The notes beneath the pieces were generated by a model, which was not told where the DNA came from, searched no databases, and saw nothing but the letters and a program-made list of their open reading frames with translations. From the NCBI RefSeq assembly GCF_026410385.1, contig NZ_JAPMLT010000001.1, positions 124,001 to 188,000 of the forward strand: DNA of 64,000 bases. The letters run 5' to 3'. The position numbers and the translations under genes are program-made. This document shows, piece after piece, positions 1 to 8,290 of the stretch; position 1 is the stretch's first letter, and the number at the start of each line of letters is the position of its first letter. Source of the stretch: Tumebacillus lacus. GTDB taxonomy: Bacteria; Bacillota; Bacilli; Tumebacillales; Tumebacillaceae.

Positions 1-889
1 TCTTGATCACAGGCAGGCCGTCGACCTCGGTGTTAAAACTGACCAGTTTGCCAGACTCAGACGCCCGTTCGATGCTGGCCTGATCCTGCGAATCGTCTTG
101 ATAGTTGTAGTCGCCAAACAGGATCGGTCGATTTGCAAGCTCGATGTACTCGACTCCGTTGTTTTTCGTGATGATCGGATCCTTGCCGAATGTGCGCGGG
201 TTGAACCCGGTGATTTCCAGCAGCGCACCGTTGTCGGCGAGCGTCTTGTCGATGACCGCCTTGGGCCCGGTCAGCCGCTCAAACTCGCGGACATCGACAT
301 CATTCACGTACGGATCGATGATATAGTTGGTCGTTCCGTCATAGTAGTAGCCCCATTTGCTGAGATGCACCGGATCGGAGCTGGCCACGTCGATCGGACC
401 GGACCAGTAGTTTGGCAGTTTCTGTCCTTGCGTGATGCTGACAGCGTGGGTGTCGAGCAGTTGCCACAGCGCCGTGTACCAAAAGCCCCAGTCTTTGGTG
501 CTCAGGTTGATCTCCTTTGGATCGGACGATTTCAAGCCGACGATGTCATCGCCGACCGGCGCGAACAACGTGATATCGGAGATGCCCAACTTGTCGGCGA
601 GCGTGCGCAGTTCTTCGTTCGTCACCTTGTTGATGTCCGGATCGAGGGCATGCAGCGCTGCGACGGCAGCCACGCGCAACTCCCGACCGATCAGATCTTC
701 CACTTGTCGGGCTCCTGTCTCCGAACTCTCGATGGCGATACGCACTTCCTTTGCGATCATCTCCATCTGATGCTCTTGATCTTGCACCAGCGCATCTCGA
801 GCTGAGAAATAATACAATGCGTTGTTTGCGATCAGAAAGACGGTGACAATCAAGGAAATAACGGTGGTTAGTTTTGTTTTGATCGACAA
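1..889 (-). CDS. Membrane sensor protein with extracytoplasmic domain, C-terminal part cut by window edge
   Basis: The frame stays open to the left edge (about 296 codons), so the protein is incomplete. It starts at TTG with GGAGGGG a few bases upstream. Residues about 5-28 form one hydrophobic helix, followed by an acidic extracytoplasmic region with no Cys that resembles a dCache-type ligand-binding domain (segments such as KDWGFWYTALWQ and WGYYYDGTTNYIIDPYVN). This layout is typical of methyl-accepting chemotaxis receptors, but GGDEF, HD-GYP or kinase outputs share it, and the output domain lies outside the window. It is divergent from the permease gene to its right. The sensor role is fairly secure; chemoreceptor is a guess. 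Confidence 0.7.
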   Translation of the reverse strand, partial: MSIKTKLTTVISLIVTVFLIANNALYYFSARDALVQDQEHQMEMIAKEVRIAIESSETGARQVEDLIGRELRVAAVAALHALDPDINKVTNEELRTLADKLGISDITLFAPVGDDIVGLKSSDPKEINLSTKDWGFWYTALWQLLDTHAVSITQGQKLPNYWSGPIDVASSDPVHLSKWGYYYDGTTNYIIDPYVNDVDVREFERLTGPKAVIDKTLADNGALLEITGFNPRTFGKDPIITKNNGVEYIELANRPILFGDYNYQDDSQDQASIERASESGKLVSFNTEVDGLPVIK

Positions 890-989
890 ACAGACCCCTC
901 CAAACCATACTCTTGTTAACCCATTCGACAGTGGTCGACAAATTCCTTTTAACAGGCAGGGGAAGGATTGATAAAAGAATGGCAGATTC

Positions 990-1018
990 TTGTCAATTCG
1001 TATCTTTCGACGTATCAT
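990..1018 (+). promoter_or_regulatory. SigA-type promoter of the lactate permease gene
   Basis: TTGTCA and TATCAT, each one mismatch from consensus, are separated by exactly 17 bases. The predicted start of transcription lies about 17 bases before the ATG of the permease gene, leaving a very short leader that is almost only the ribosome binding site. Confidence 0.6.
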
Positions 1019-1041
1019 CGGGGAAAGAGGGGTGTTGCCGA

Positions 1042-2562
1042 ATGTGGGAATCGAGTCTCGGTTTGTTGCCTGTCGCCGTCATTCTGCTGCTGTTGTTTGG
1101 GTTCAAGCAGACGGCGACCCGCACCGCACTGGGCGGATACGTGATCGCTCTGTTACTTACGTTCGCCGTACCTGCCTTTTCGCTCGGACTGCCGGGGATC
1201 TGGCATGCCTCCGTGCAGGGGGTACTGACGACATCGCTCGTCGCCTACGTCTTGCTTTTTGGTATTTTCCTTTATCATTTAATGAAAGAAAAAGAAATCA
1301 TCCCGTCCATCGCCGCCTTCGTCGCCCGTTCGACAGACGACCCGGTGCGGCAGGTGTTGATCCTCTGCGTCGCCTTTTCGCCGCTGGTCGAGTCGGCGAG
1401 CGGTTTTGGGGTGTCTGTCATCGTCGTAGCCCCGATCTTGGTCGCGCTCGGGTTTCGCCCCTATCGCGCTGCGCTGCTTTCGCTGATCTCTATGTTCGCT
1501 GTGCCTTGGGGCGCGATGGCAACCGGCATGGTGGTCGGCGCGTCGCTCTCCGATCTGCCTCTGCGTACCATCGGCGTGTGGACGGCAAATCTTACGGTGC
1601 CGACCTTTTTCTTTTTTGTGCTCTTGCTCGTCTGGTTGGCCGGCGGCTGGCAGGGCGTGAAGAAGAGGGGGGCGGAGGCGTTGTTCCTCACCGCTGTGCT
1701 GGGTGCGTCCGTCTACCTGTTTAACGCCTGGGTCAGCGTCGAACTGGCCGGTGTTTTCGGCGGGCTTGTCACGCTGTCTGTCGCTCTGACTCTGGTTCGG
1801 CTCTCCGCGTCCCGAGCGGCAAGGCAGGCTGTCGACGGCGTCAGGGAGACGGCGGCAGATGTTGAGGCGGCGCCCGCTTACTCTTTGTTCAAAGCGATGA
1901 GCCCGTATCTGTTTCTGACCGTCTTTTTGTTTTTGACCCGGTTGATCCCGCCGCTGGAAGCATGGCTGCGCAGTCATGCGCGATTGGAGTTTGCGAGCTA
2001 TTCCTTTTCGTTGCCCTTGCTTTACTCGCCGGGCTTTGCGTTGGCGGTGACCTGTCTGTTTACTTGGTGGTTCTTCCGCCCAGATCGGGGCATGGTCGGC
2101 CGTGCCGCGCGGGCGACTGTCAAGCAATGGGTGTCGGTCAATCTCTCTACTGTCGCGTTTGTGGCGATGTCGGAGGTGATGGCGATGTCCGGCATGACGG
2201 CGGCGCTCGCCACAGTGACGGCCGCCTTGTTCGGGTATTGGTTCCTCGCCCTCTCGCCATGGGTCGGCGGGCTCGGCGGTTTTCTGACCGGGAGTAATGC
2301 GGGGTCCAATGCGATGTTTCTCAACTTGCAAGTCGCGGCAGCCGCCCAGTTGCGTCTGCCGCCGGAACTGTTCGCGGGCGTGCAAAATGCGGCAGCGTCG
2401 CATTTGACGATGGCCTCGCCGTCTCGCGTGTTGCTCGGTGTCACCGTATTGAACATCCGCGAGCAAGAGAACCGACTGCTGCGGCACATGATGGGGGTGG
2501 GTGCAGCGACGTTATTGTTGCTGACGGGCCTAGCACTCGCGTTTTCATTTGTCGCATCGTAA
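1042..2562 (+). CDS. lctP: L-lactate permease family transporter
   Basis: Membrane protein of 506 residues in the LctP family, which imports L-lactate or glycolate with protons. About 12 hydrophobic helices are visible. Family motifs are present: VESASGFGVSVIVVAP near residue 120, the PWGAMATGM stretch, and LGGFLTGSNAGSNAMF in the C-terminal third. The length is slightly below the usual 530-560. The ATG at 1042 is chosen because AGAGGGG precedes it; an upstream in-frame ATG would add 43 non-hydrophobic residues without a good ribosome binding site. It has its own promoter and is followed by the nitrate reductase promoter. The substrate is inferred from family only. Confidence 0.85.
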   Translation: MWESSLGLLPVAVILLLLFGFKQTATRTALGGYVIALLLTFAVPAFSLGLPGIWHASVQGVLTTSLVAYVLLFGIFLYHLMKEKEIIPSIAAFVARSTDDPVRQVLILCVAFSPLVESASGFGVSVIVVAPILVALGFRPYRAALLSLISMFAVPWGAMATGMVVGASLSDLPLRTIGVWTANLTVPTFFFFVLLLVWLAGGWQGVKKRGAEALFLTAVLGASVYLFNAWVSVELAGVFGGLVTLSVALTLVRLSASRAARQAVDGVRETAADVEAAPAYSLFKAMSPYLFLTVFLFLTRLIPPLEAWLRSHARLEFASYSFSLPLLYSPGFALAVTCLFTWWFFRPDRGMVGRAARATVKQWVSVNLSTVAFVAMSEVMAMSGMTAALATVTAALFGYWFLALSPWVGGLGGFLTGSNAGSNAMFLNLQVAAAAQLRLPPELFAGVQNAAASHLTMASPSRVLLGVTVLNIREQENRLLRHMMGVGAATLLLLTGLALAFSFVAS

Positions 2563-2594
2563 ATTATCATTTTAACAATTGAATCTTGATAATT
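2562..2594. promoter_or_regulatory. Inverted repeat AATTATCA / TGATAATT, candidate operator
   Basis: Perfect 8-base arms at 2562-2569 and 2587-2594 flank the predicted -35 element of the nitrate reductase promoter. It could be an operator, or, because the left arm touches the permease stop codon, part of a weak transcript end. There is no match to the TnrA site TGTNAN7TNACA. Confidence 0.35.
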
Positions 2595-2608
2595 ATTTAT
2601 GATATGAT
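2579..2608 (+). promoter_or_regulatory. Predicted promoter of the nitrate reductase-transporter operon
   Basis: TTGAAT at 2579-2584 and TATGAT at 2603-2608 with an 18-base spacer. Transcription would begin near 2615, so the RNA would start with the leader hairpins described next. Confidence 0.5.
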
Positions 2609-2618
2609 CAATTGCAAG

Positions 2619-2680
2619 AGGAGCCACTATCAGCTCCTGATTTCGAAAGAGCAGTTTCGGAGTCAGGAGTTGTTTCTTTA
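2619..2680 (+). promoter_or_regulatory. Structured leader with two mutually exclusive hairpins before nitrate reductase
   Basis: AGGAGC (2619-2624) can pair with GCTCCT (2633-2638). CTCCTGA (2634-2640) can instead pair with TCAGGAG (2663-2669), with an inner stem CGAAA/TTTCG (2644-2648, 2655-2659). The two hairpins share 2634-2638, so they cannot form together. The longer one is followed by a U-rich run (2670-2679), like an attenuator. This resembles a switchable leader; the signal it responds to is unknown. Confidence 0.45.
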
Positions 2681-2696
2681 AGGAGAAGTGATCGCG

Positions 2697-4817
2697 ATGC
2701 AGTCTCTACTGACCACCACCAACGTGTTGAGCCACTGCTGTTTTTGCTCCATGCAGTGTGCGCTGGAACTGACGGTCGACGGGGACGAGGAGATCGTCCG
2801 CGCCCACCCTGCGCCCGCGTTTCCGGTTGCCAGCGGCAAAGCGTGCGCCAAAGGGGTTTTCGCTCATGAGCATGCCCGGCACCGGGAACGATTGACGACG
2901 CCGCTGTTGCGGCAGGGGGATCGCTTTGTGCCGATCTCTTGGGAGGAGGCGCTGAATCGGATCACCGAGCGATTCCGATCCCTGCAGGACCAATACGGCC
3001 GGGACAGTGTCGCCGTGTTCGGCGGCGGTTCACTGACCAATGAAAAGGCGTATCTGCTCGGCAAATTTGCCCGCGTCGCGCTCGGCACGGCAAACATCGA
3101 TTACAACGGGCGTTACTGCATGTCCTCGGCCGCAGCGGCGCTGAACAAAGCGTTCGGTCTCGACCGGGGGATGACCGTGCCGCTGTCGGACATTCCACTG
3201 GCACGCTGCATCCTGATCGTCGGGTCCAATATCGCCGAGTGCCAGCCGACGATGATCCCGTATCTGCGCCAAGCGAAGGCGGGCGGTGCCAAAGTGATCG
3301 TGGTCGACCCGCGCCGCACTCAGACGGCAAAAGGGGCCGATCTGCATGCGGCCGTCCGTCCGGGCAGCGATGTCGCGTTGATGAACGGCATTCTGCACAT
3401 TCTTTTGCGCGATGATTTGATTGACTGGTCGTTCATCGAAAAACGCACGCTCAGCTTTGAGGCCGTGCGGGAGACGGTCGCCGCCTATACCCCGGAGCGG
3501 GTGGCGGAGGTCACCGGCGTTCCGGCTTCGGACATCGAGCAGATCGCCCGATGGTACGGCACAGCTGAGACGGCGATCATTTTCACGGCGCGGGGCATCG
3601 AACAGCAGGCGCGCGGTGTCGACAACGTGTTGGCTTGCATCAACCTCGTGCTTGCCACAGGTCAGATCGGACGGCCGGGGAGCGGTTTTGGTGCGGTCAC
3701 CGGTCAGGCCAATGGGCAAGGGGGACGCGAGCACGGCATGAAAGCGGACCAATTGCCGGGCTATCGTATGATTGACAATCCAGTCGACCGTCAGCACATC
3801 GCAAATGTGTGGGGAGTTGACGAGAGAGAATTGCCGGGGAAAGGGATGTCTGCGTATGAGTTGTTCGAAGGAGCAGATCGCGGCGACATCCGGGGGATGT
3901 TCGTGATGGCGTCCAATCCGGCCACGTCCAGCCCCAACACACACTTGGTCAAACGGGCTTTGCAAGATCTCGATTTTCTCGTGGTCACCGACCTGTTTCT
4001 CACTGAGACGGCGCAGTTCGCCGATGTGGTGCTGCCAGGGTCGGCGTGGACGGAAGATGAAGGTACGATGACCAACCTCGAAGGGAGAATCGTGCTGCGC
4101 CGCGCCGCCCAACGCCCGCCGGGAGAGGCACGCCTCGACTGGCAGATCCTCTGTGAACTGGCTGAGCGGCTGGGAAAAGGGAGCTTTTTTGCCTTCGAAG
4201 AGACGGAAGATATCTATGATGAACTTCGGCGGGCCAGCGCGGGCGGGCGGGCCGACTATGCGGGAGCGAGCTATCAAAAGATCGCGGAACAGCAAGGCGT
4301 GTTCTGGCCTTGCCCGAATGAGTCACACAGCGGGACGGAGCGGATGTTTGCCGATTCGTTCGCTCACCCGCACGGCAAGGCGGTCTTTCACGCCGTCACA
4401 CACCGCCCGCTGTCGGAAGAGCCGGATCGCGATTATCCGCTCCATCTGACGAACGGACGGTTGCTTCATCACTACCTGACCGGCGTGCAGACCCGCCGCA
4501 CATCTCGCCTGCACGCTCGCGATCCGCATCCGCAGGTCGAGATGCACCCGGCCACGGCAGCTCGCTACGGCGTGGTGGCTGGCGAGACGGTGGAGATCGC
4601 GACGCGGCGGGGGAGTGTTCCGATGCGGGTGAAGATCACCGCCGACATGCGGGAAGACCTGCTGTTTGCTCCGATTCATTGGGAACATGCCGAGTCGATC
4701 AATCTGCTGACCTTGGCGGATCTCGACCCGATCTCTCGGATGCCGGAGTTTAAACACTGTGCGGCTGCGTTGCGAAAATGGAAGGGCGATTCAGTACTAG
4801 GAGGTGTCCGCGTGTGA
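2697..4817 (+). CDS. nasC: Assimilatory nitrate reductase catalytic subunit (molybdopterin, 4Fe-4S)
   Basis: Protein of 706 residues that reduces nitrate to nitrite in the cytoplasm using a bis-MGD molybdenum centre. C14-x2-C17-x3-C21-x28-C50 binds the 4Fe-4S cluster at the N-terminus, and C141 in GRYCMSS is the likely Mo ligand. The molybdopterin oxidoreductase core follows (VGSNIAECQP, VVDPRRTQTA, TDLFLTETAQFADVVLP), then the C-terminal MGD-binding barrel. No signal peptide is present. The length matches B. subtilis NasC (about 710). ATG 2697 is 10 bases after AAGGAGA; the GTG nine bases earlier is too close to it. The next gene, a nitrate transporter, overlaps the stop. No electron-transfer partner or nitrite reductase is adjacent. 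Formate dehydrogenase is a less likely alternative. Confidence 0.88.
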   Translation: MQSLLTTTNVLSHCCFCSMQCALELTVDGDEEIVRAHPAPAFPVASGKACAKGVFAHEHARHRERLTTPLLRQGDRFVPISWEEALNRITERFRSLQDQYGRDSVAVFGGGSLTNEKAYLLGKFARVALGTANIDYNGRYCMSSAAAALNKAFGLDRGMTVPLSDIPLARCILIVGSNIAECQPTMIPYLRQAKAGGAKVIVVDPRRTQTAKGADLHAAVRPGSDVALMNGILHILLRDDLIDWSFIEKRTLSFEAVRETVAAYTPERVAEVTGVPASDIEQIARWYGTAETAIIFTARGIEQQARGVDNVLACINLVLATGQIGRPGSGFGAVTGQANGQGGREHGMKADQLPGYRMIDNPVDRQHIANVWGVDERELPGKGMSAYELFEGADRGDIRGMFVMASNPATSSPNTHLVKRALQDLDFLVVTDLFLTETAQFADVVLPGSAWTEDEGTMTNLEGRIVLRRAAQRPPGEARLDWQILCELAERLGKGSFFAFEETEDIYDELRRASAGGRADYAGASYQKIAEQQGVFWPCPNESHSGTERMFADSFAHPHGKAVFHAVTHRPLSEEPDRDYPLHLTNGRLLHHYLTGVQTRRTSRLHARDPHPQVEMHPATAARYGVVAGETVEIATRRGSVPMRVKITADMREDLLFAPIHWEHAESINLLTLADLDPISRMPEFKHCAAALRKWKGDSVLGGVRV

Positions 4818-6034
4818 ACATTCGCACCTTTGCCAAAGACGGCCACTGGCCGACGCTTTTCTCTTCGTTTCTTTACTTTGACGTTTCCTTTATGATCTGG
4901 GTGCTGCTCGGGGCGGTATCGACCTTTATCACCGCCGACTTTGGTCTGAGCGCTTCCCAAAAAGGCATGCTCGTCGGCATTCCGATCCTCGGCGGCGCAC
5001 TGCTGCGCATTCCGCTTGGCCTGTTCGCAGATCGCTACGGAGGCAAACGGGTCGGCTTGATCGGCATGGCGGTGACGATGATTCCCCTGCTGTGGGGTTG
5101 GCTGTACGGACAACATTTGAGTGAACTGTATGCGTTCGGGCTCTTGCTCGGCGTGGCGGGGGCTAGTTTCTCCGTCGCTCTGCCGCTGGCGAGCCGATGG
5201 TACCGTCCGGAGCATCAGGGTCTTGCGATGGGCATCGCCGGGGCGGGCAACAGCGGCACCGTGTTGGCGACGCTGTTCGGACCGCGCCTCGCCGAACACT
5301 TCGGCTGGCATGCGGTGTTTGGATTTGCGCTCTTGCCGCTGTTCGCTGCGTTCCTCGTGTTTCTGCTCTGCGTGAAAGAGAGTCCGAACCGCCCGCAACC
5401 GCAAAAGATCGTCGAGTACCTCACGATTACCAAACGCAAAGAAACGTGGCTGTTCAGCTTTTTCTACTCGCTGTCTTTCGGCGGCTTTGTCGGACTGACC
5501 AGCTACCTGTCGCTGTTTTTCGTTGACCAGTACGGCATCTCCAAAGTCCAAGCGGGCGACTTTGTCACCCTGATCGTCTTTGGCGGCAGTTTTATCCGTC
5601 CCATCGGCGGGTACCTGGCCGACCGCTTTGGCGGCTCGAATCTGCTCGTGCGCCTGTTCGCCCTCGCCGGGCTGGTGCTGATCGGCGTCGGATTTTTACC
5701 GACCTTCTGGGTCTGTTTCGTGCTCTTGTTCCTCACGTTGCTCCTGTTCGGCGCGTGCAACGGGTCCTTGTTCCAAGTCGTCCCGACCCGATTCCCGCGC
5801 GAAGTCGGCGTGATGACCGGTTTCATCGGCGCGGCCGGGGGACTGGGCGGTTTCTTCGTCCCGATGATCCTTGGAACGCTCAAAGACTGGACCGGCTCCT
5901 ATTCGTACGGCTTTTGGTGGTTCGCCCTCACGGCATTCGCCGCGATGGTCGTTCTGATCGCACTGCAACGCGACTGGAAACGCCAAGCTTCATTGCTTAC
6001 TTCCACGGTCCAGACAAAAGCAAAAGCCACCTGA
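4814..6034 (+). CDS. narK: NarK/NasA-type nitrate or nitrite transporter (MFS)
   Basis: Membrane protein of 406 residues from the nitrate-nitrite porter branch of the MFS. Diagnostic glycine-rich nitrate signatures are visible in helices 5 and 11: GIAGAGNSGTVLATLFGP and GFIGAAGGLGGFFVP. The conserved FDVSFMIWVLLG helix 1 and the RIPLGLFADRYGGKR loop also fit. The GTG start overlaps the reductase stop by four bases (GTGA) with GGAGGTG seven bases upstream, so the two are translationally coupled. It probably imports nitrate for the reductase; nitrite export cannot be excluded. The stop codon lies inside the following terminator hairpin. Confidence 0.9.
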   Translation: MNIRTFAKDGHWPTLFSSFLYFDVSFMIWVLLGAVSTFITADFGLSASQKGMLVGIPILGGALLRIPLGLFADRYGGKRVGLIGMAVTMIPLLWGWLYGQHLSELYAFGLLLGVAGASFSVALPLASRWYRPEHQGLAMGIAGAGNSGTVLATLFGPRLAEHFGWHAVFGFALLPLFAAFLVFLLCVKESPNRPQPQKIVEYLTITKRKETWLFSFFYSLSFGGFVGLTSYLSLFFVDQYGISKVQAGDFVTLIVFGGSFIRPIGGYLADRFGGSNLLVRLFALAGLVLIGVGFLPTFWVCFVLLFLTLLLFGACNGSLFQVVPTRFPREVGVMTGFIGAAGGLGGFFVPMILGTLKDWTGSYSYGFWWFALTAFAAMVVLIALQRDWKRQASLLTSTVQTKAKAT

Positions 6035-6058
6035 TGTTTCTTCATCAGGCGGCTTTTT
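6022..6058. terminator. Bidirectional terminator between nitrate transporter and MFS gene
   Basis: AAAGCC and CCTGATG on the left pair with CATCAGG and GGCTTT on the right around a six-base loop, with A and T runs on both sides. It serves two converging genes, and both stop codons fall inside it. Confidence 0.85.
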
Positions 6059-7256
6059 GTTTGTGCCCGTCGTACGCGATCGGACTGCGCAGTTGCAGCC
6101 ACGAGTAACGGAGGGCAAAGAAGAACGCGACGGCAGCAAACAGCAAGATCATCGGTTTGAAACCGATCGTGTCGAGAAACAGTCCGGTCAACAGCATGAA
6201 CACCTGGAACAACACCCGGTCCATCATGCCGCGGAAGGAGAAGAACCGACCGTGATACTCTTTGGGCACCGTCGTTTGGAAAAGCGTCGCCACCAGCGGG
6301 TACAACACACCCGCACTGATGCCAAACAGCCCAAAGGCAAAGATCGGAGCCCATTTCATTTCCGCCGGGTAGAGCGCCAAGGTGGCCACCCCGATCATCA
6401 GAGAGCAGAACACGAGCAGATTGAGCAAGTTGCGACCTTTGGCCGCGCGGCGGGCGAGGAAGGCGCCGACCATGAAGGAGAGACCTTCGACCGTGTACAG
6501 CACCCCTTTGACCGTCGGGTCCTGCTGGATCTCGCTGACCGCGATCACCATCAGATTGAAACTGCCGATAAAGATCGAGGGAGCCAGCGTCAACAGCAAC
6601 GCCATCACGATTACCGGCGATCCGGTGATGATCGGAAGCACGTCTTTAAATTGTGTCGATTGCTTTTTGCCGGATTTGTCTGGCACTCGTTCGATCTTTT
6701 CCTCCACCTGCAACAGCATCGGCGTAAACTGCATGAGTACGTACAAGACCAACGCGAGCAAGTAGAGGCTTTGCAGGCTTACCGAGACGAGCAGCACGCC
6801 GCCAGCCGCGGTGCCAAGGATGCGGGACACTGTGCCGACGTTCATGTGAAAGCCGTTGGCTGACGTCAGGTGCTCCTCTTTGATGATCATCGGGAGCAAA
6901 GACTGCAGGGCAGGGAAGTAGAACGCCGACGCGGCGCCGACCATCATCGTATAGCCGAGCATCCACCAGACCGAGTCGGTCTGCAGGGCGATAAGCATCG
7001 AGCCGACGGCGACGATGCGGGCAAACCCGGAGACGAACAGCACTTTGCGCTTCTCCGTTCGGTCGACGACCTTGCCCGCCAGCGGCCCGAACAGAACCGC
7101 CACAAAAGCGGCCGTCATCAGCAGACACGCCTTGAGAAAGTCGGAGGGCACGTTTTGTTGCAAAAACTCCAAGTTGCCGATCAGCCCGAACCACAGCGCA
7201 AGACCGGCGATCGCTTCATTGACCATTAATATCCAGAAATTTCGATTGTTCCACAT
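6045..7256 (-). CDS. MFS transporter, drug or siderophore exporter type
   Basis: Protein of 403 residues with 12 predicted membrane helices, resembling the enterobactin-exporter-like MFS branch (MFS_3). It has a typical loop after helix 2 (GPLAGKVVDRTEKRK) and a long charged central loop (residues about 190-215, EKIERVPDKSGKKQS) between two six-helix halves. The start ATG has GAGGC about nine bases upstream, and TACAAT occurs about 30 bases before it. Substrate cannot be told from sequence. It stands alone between the shared terminator and a divergently spaced acetyltransferase gene on the same strand. Confidence 0.8.
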   Translation of the reverse strand: MWNNRNFWILMVNEAIAGLALWFGLIGNLEFLQQNVPSDFLKACLLMTAAFVAVLFGPLAGKVVDRTEKRKVLFVSGFARIVAVGSMLIALQTDSVWWMLGYTMMVGAASAFYFPALQSLLPMIIKEEHLTSANGFHMNVGTVSRILGTAAGGVLLVSVSLQSLYLLALVLYVLMQFTPMLLQVEEKIERVPDKSGKKQSTQFKDVLPIITGSPVIVMALLLTLAPSIFIGSFNLMVIAVSEIQQDPTVKGVLYTVEGLSFMVGAFLARRAAKGRNLLNLLVFCSLMIGVATLALYPAEMKWAPIFAFGLFGISAGVLYPLVATLFQTTVPKEYHGRFFSFRGMMDRVLFQVFMLLTGLFLDTIGFKPMILLFAAVAFFFALRYSWLQLRSPIAYDGHKQKAA

Positions 7257-7335
7257 GCGAAGTGCCTCAGTTTCCTATTGTATACGAAATATGCATCTGT
7301 ACTATTTCGTCGTTGAAACGGTCCTTCCCTTTTTT

Positions 7336-8223
7336 CTAAAAAGCGGCTGTGATCGGCAATTTGCACAATTCCGGCTCCAGTCCGACCGGACCGCGCACCA
7401 TCAATCGATTGCCCGTCGTCATCGGTACGGCTTCGTATGCCGTGATGCCAAACCGATCCGGGAAGAAGGAGAACTCGATCCGTGAGAAGGGGAGCCCGAT
7501 CTGAGCGAGGATCTCATCCAGCGATGGCAGTTTCGCCGCCACCACATCGAACAATCGCAACGTTTCGCCGTCCGTCTCAAAGACCACGACCGCGTGCAGA
7601 GCTTCCGAGTAATGGAGCCTCTCTTGGAAAAACGGGTTGTACAGATTCAAATAGAAGGAAGACGCATGATCGAGCGGCGCAAACTCGTGAGACAGCGGCT
7701 CGTATTGCCGGAACAGTTCGCGCACGATCTCCAGATCGGCTTCCTTGAAGAAGTTTATTTTGCGCACTTTTTGTGTCTCTTGTGCAGGCACAGGACGCAA
7801 CGGGGCGAGGAAACGATGCTCCTCCACGACGCGGAAACCAAACGGGGTATACAAAGCTGGCGATTCGGTCTGCAAAAACGCAGCTTCAAACTCCTGATCG
7901 ATCTCCTCCAACATCTTTGCAACCAACTTTTTCATCAAGCCTTGCCCGCGATGCTCCGGGTGTGTCATCACCGACTGGATGCCGGCAGCCGACACGCGTC
8001 TCCCTTTGATACGCATCGGCAGAGAGAACATTGAGGCGTTCGCTACTGCCATCTCGCCGTCAAACAGCGTATACGGACAGTAGGTAGGATTCCAAAATCC
8101 GCGCTGATGGAAATCTTTCAAGACCTCGACGGGAATCCCGAACACCGCTTCAAACAACGGATATAAATATTCTCGTCGGGTCTCGTCGTTCGAGTAGCCG
8201 GAGCGATAGTCAAATCTCTGCAT
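7336..8223 (-). CDS. GNAT family N-acetyltransferase, Eis-like
   Basis: Protein of 295 residues. The acetyl-CoA binding part is visible at residues about 80-110 (GIQSVMTHPEHRGQGLMKKL, with the R/Q-x-x-G-x-G/A pattern as HRGQGL). The extra C-terminal half and the total length fit the two-domain Eis/YhbS-like acetyltransferases that modify amines or antibiotics. ATG 8223 is chosen because AGGAGG lies 12 bases upstream; longer frames run through the msrAB terminator and are not credible. The acceptor substrate is unknown. It lies downstream of msrAB on the same strand but behind a terminator. Confidence 0.8.
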   Translation of the reverse strand: MQRFDYRSGYSNDETRREYLYPLFEAVFGIPVEVLKDFHQRGFWNPTYCPYTLFDGEMAVANASMFSLPMRIKGRRVSAAGIQSVMTHPEHRGQGLMKKLVAKMLEEIDQEFEAAFLQTESPALYTPFGFRVVEEHRFLAPLRPVPAQETQKVRKINFFKEADLEIVRELFRQYEPLSHEFAPLDHASSFYLNLYNPFFQERLHYSEALHAVVVFETDGETLRLFDVVAAKLPSLDEILAQIGLPFSRIEFSFFPDRFGITAYEAVPMTTGNRLMVRGPVGLEPELCKLPITAAF

Positions 8224-8248
8224 GATCTTTGTGGACCTCCTGCTGGTT

Positions 8249-8284
8249 CTAAAAATGAGCTCCCTGGCGAGACGCCAAGGAGCT
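8249..8284 (-). terminator. Terminator of the msrAB gene
   Basis: A 12-base stem (arms 8258-8269 and 8273-8284, one G-T pair, three-base loop) is followed on the minus strand by a T-rich run. It lies seven bases after the msrAB stop. Confidence 0.85.
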
Positions 8285-8290
8285 GAGCAG

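Noticed and set aside
98-805. A 235-codon plus-strand frame at the left edge
   Set aside because: It lies antisense to the sensor gene, which has a good start site and a sensible membrane topology.
1279-2487. A 402-codon minus-strand frame opposite the lactate permease gene
   Set aside because: Composition is Gln/Arg/His-rich antisense noise, while the plus strand encodes a clear membrane transporter.
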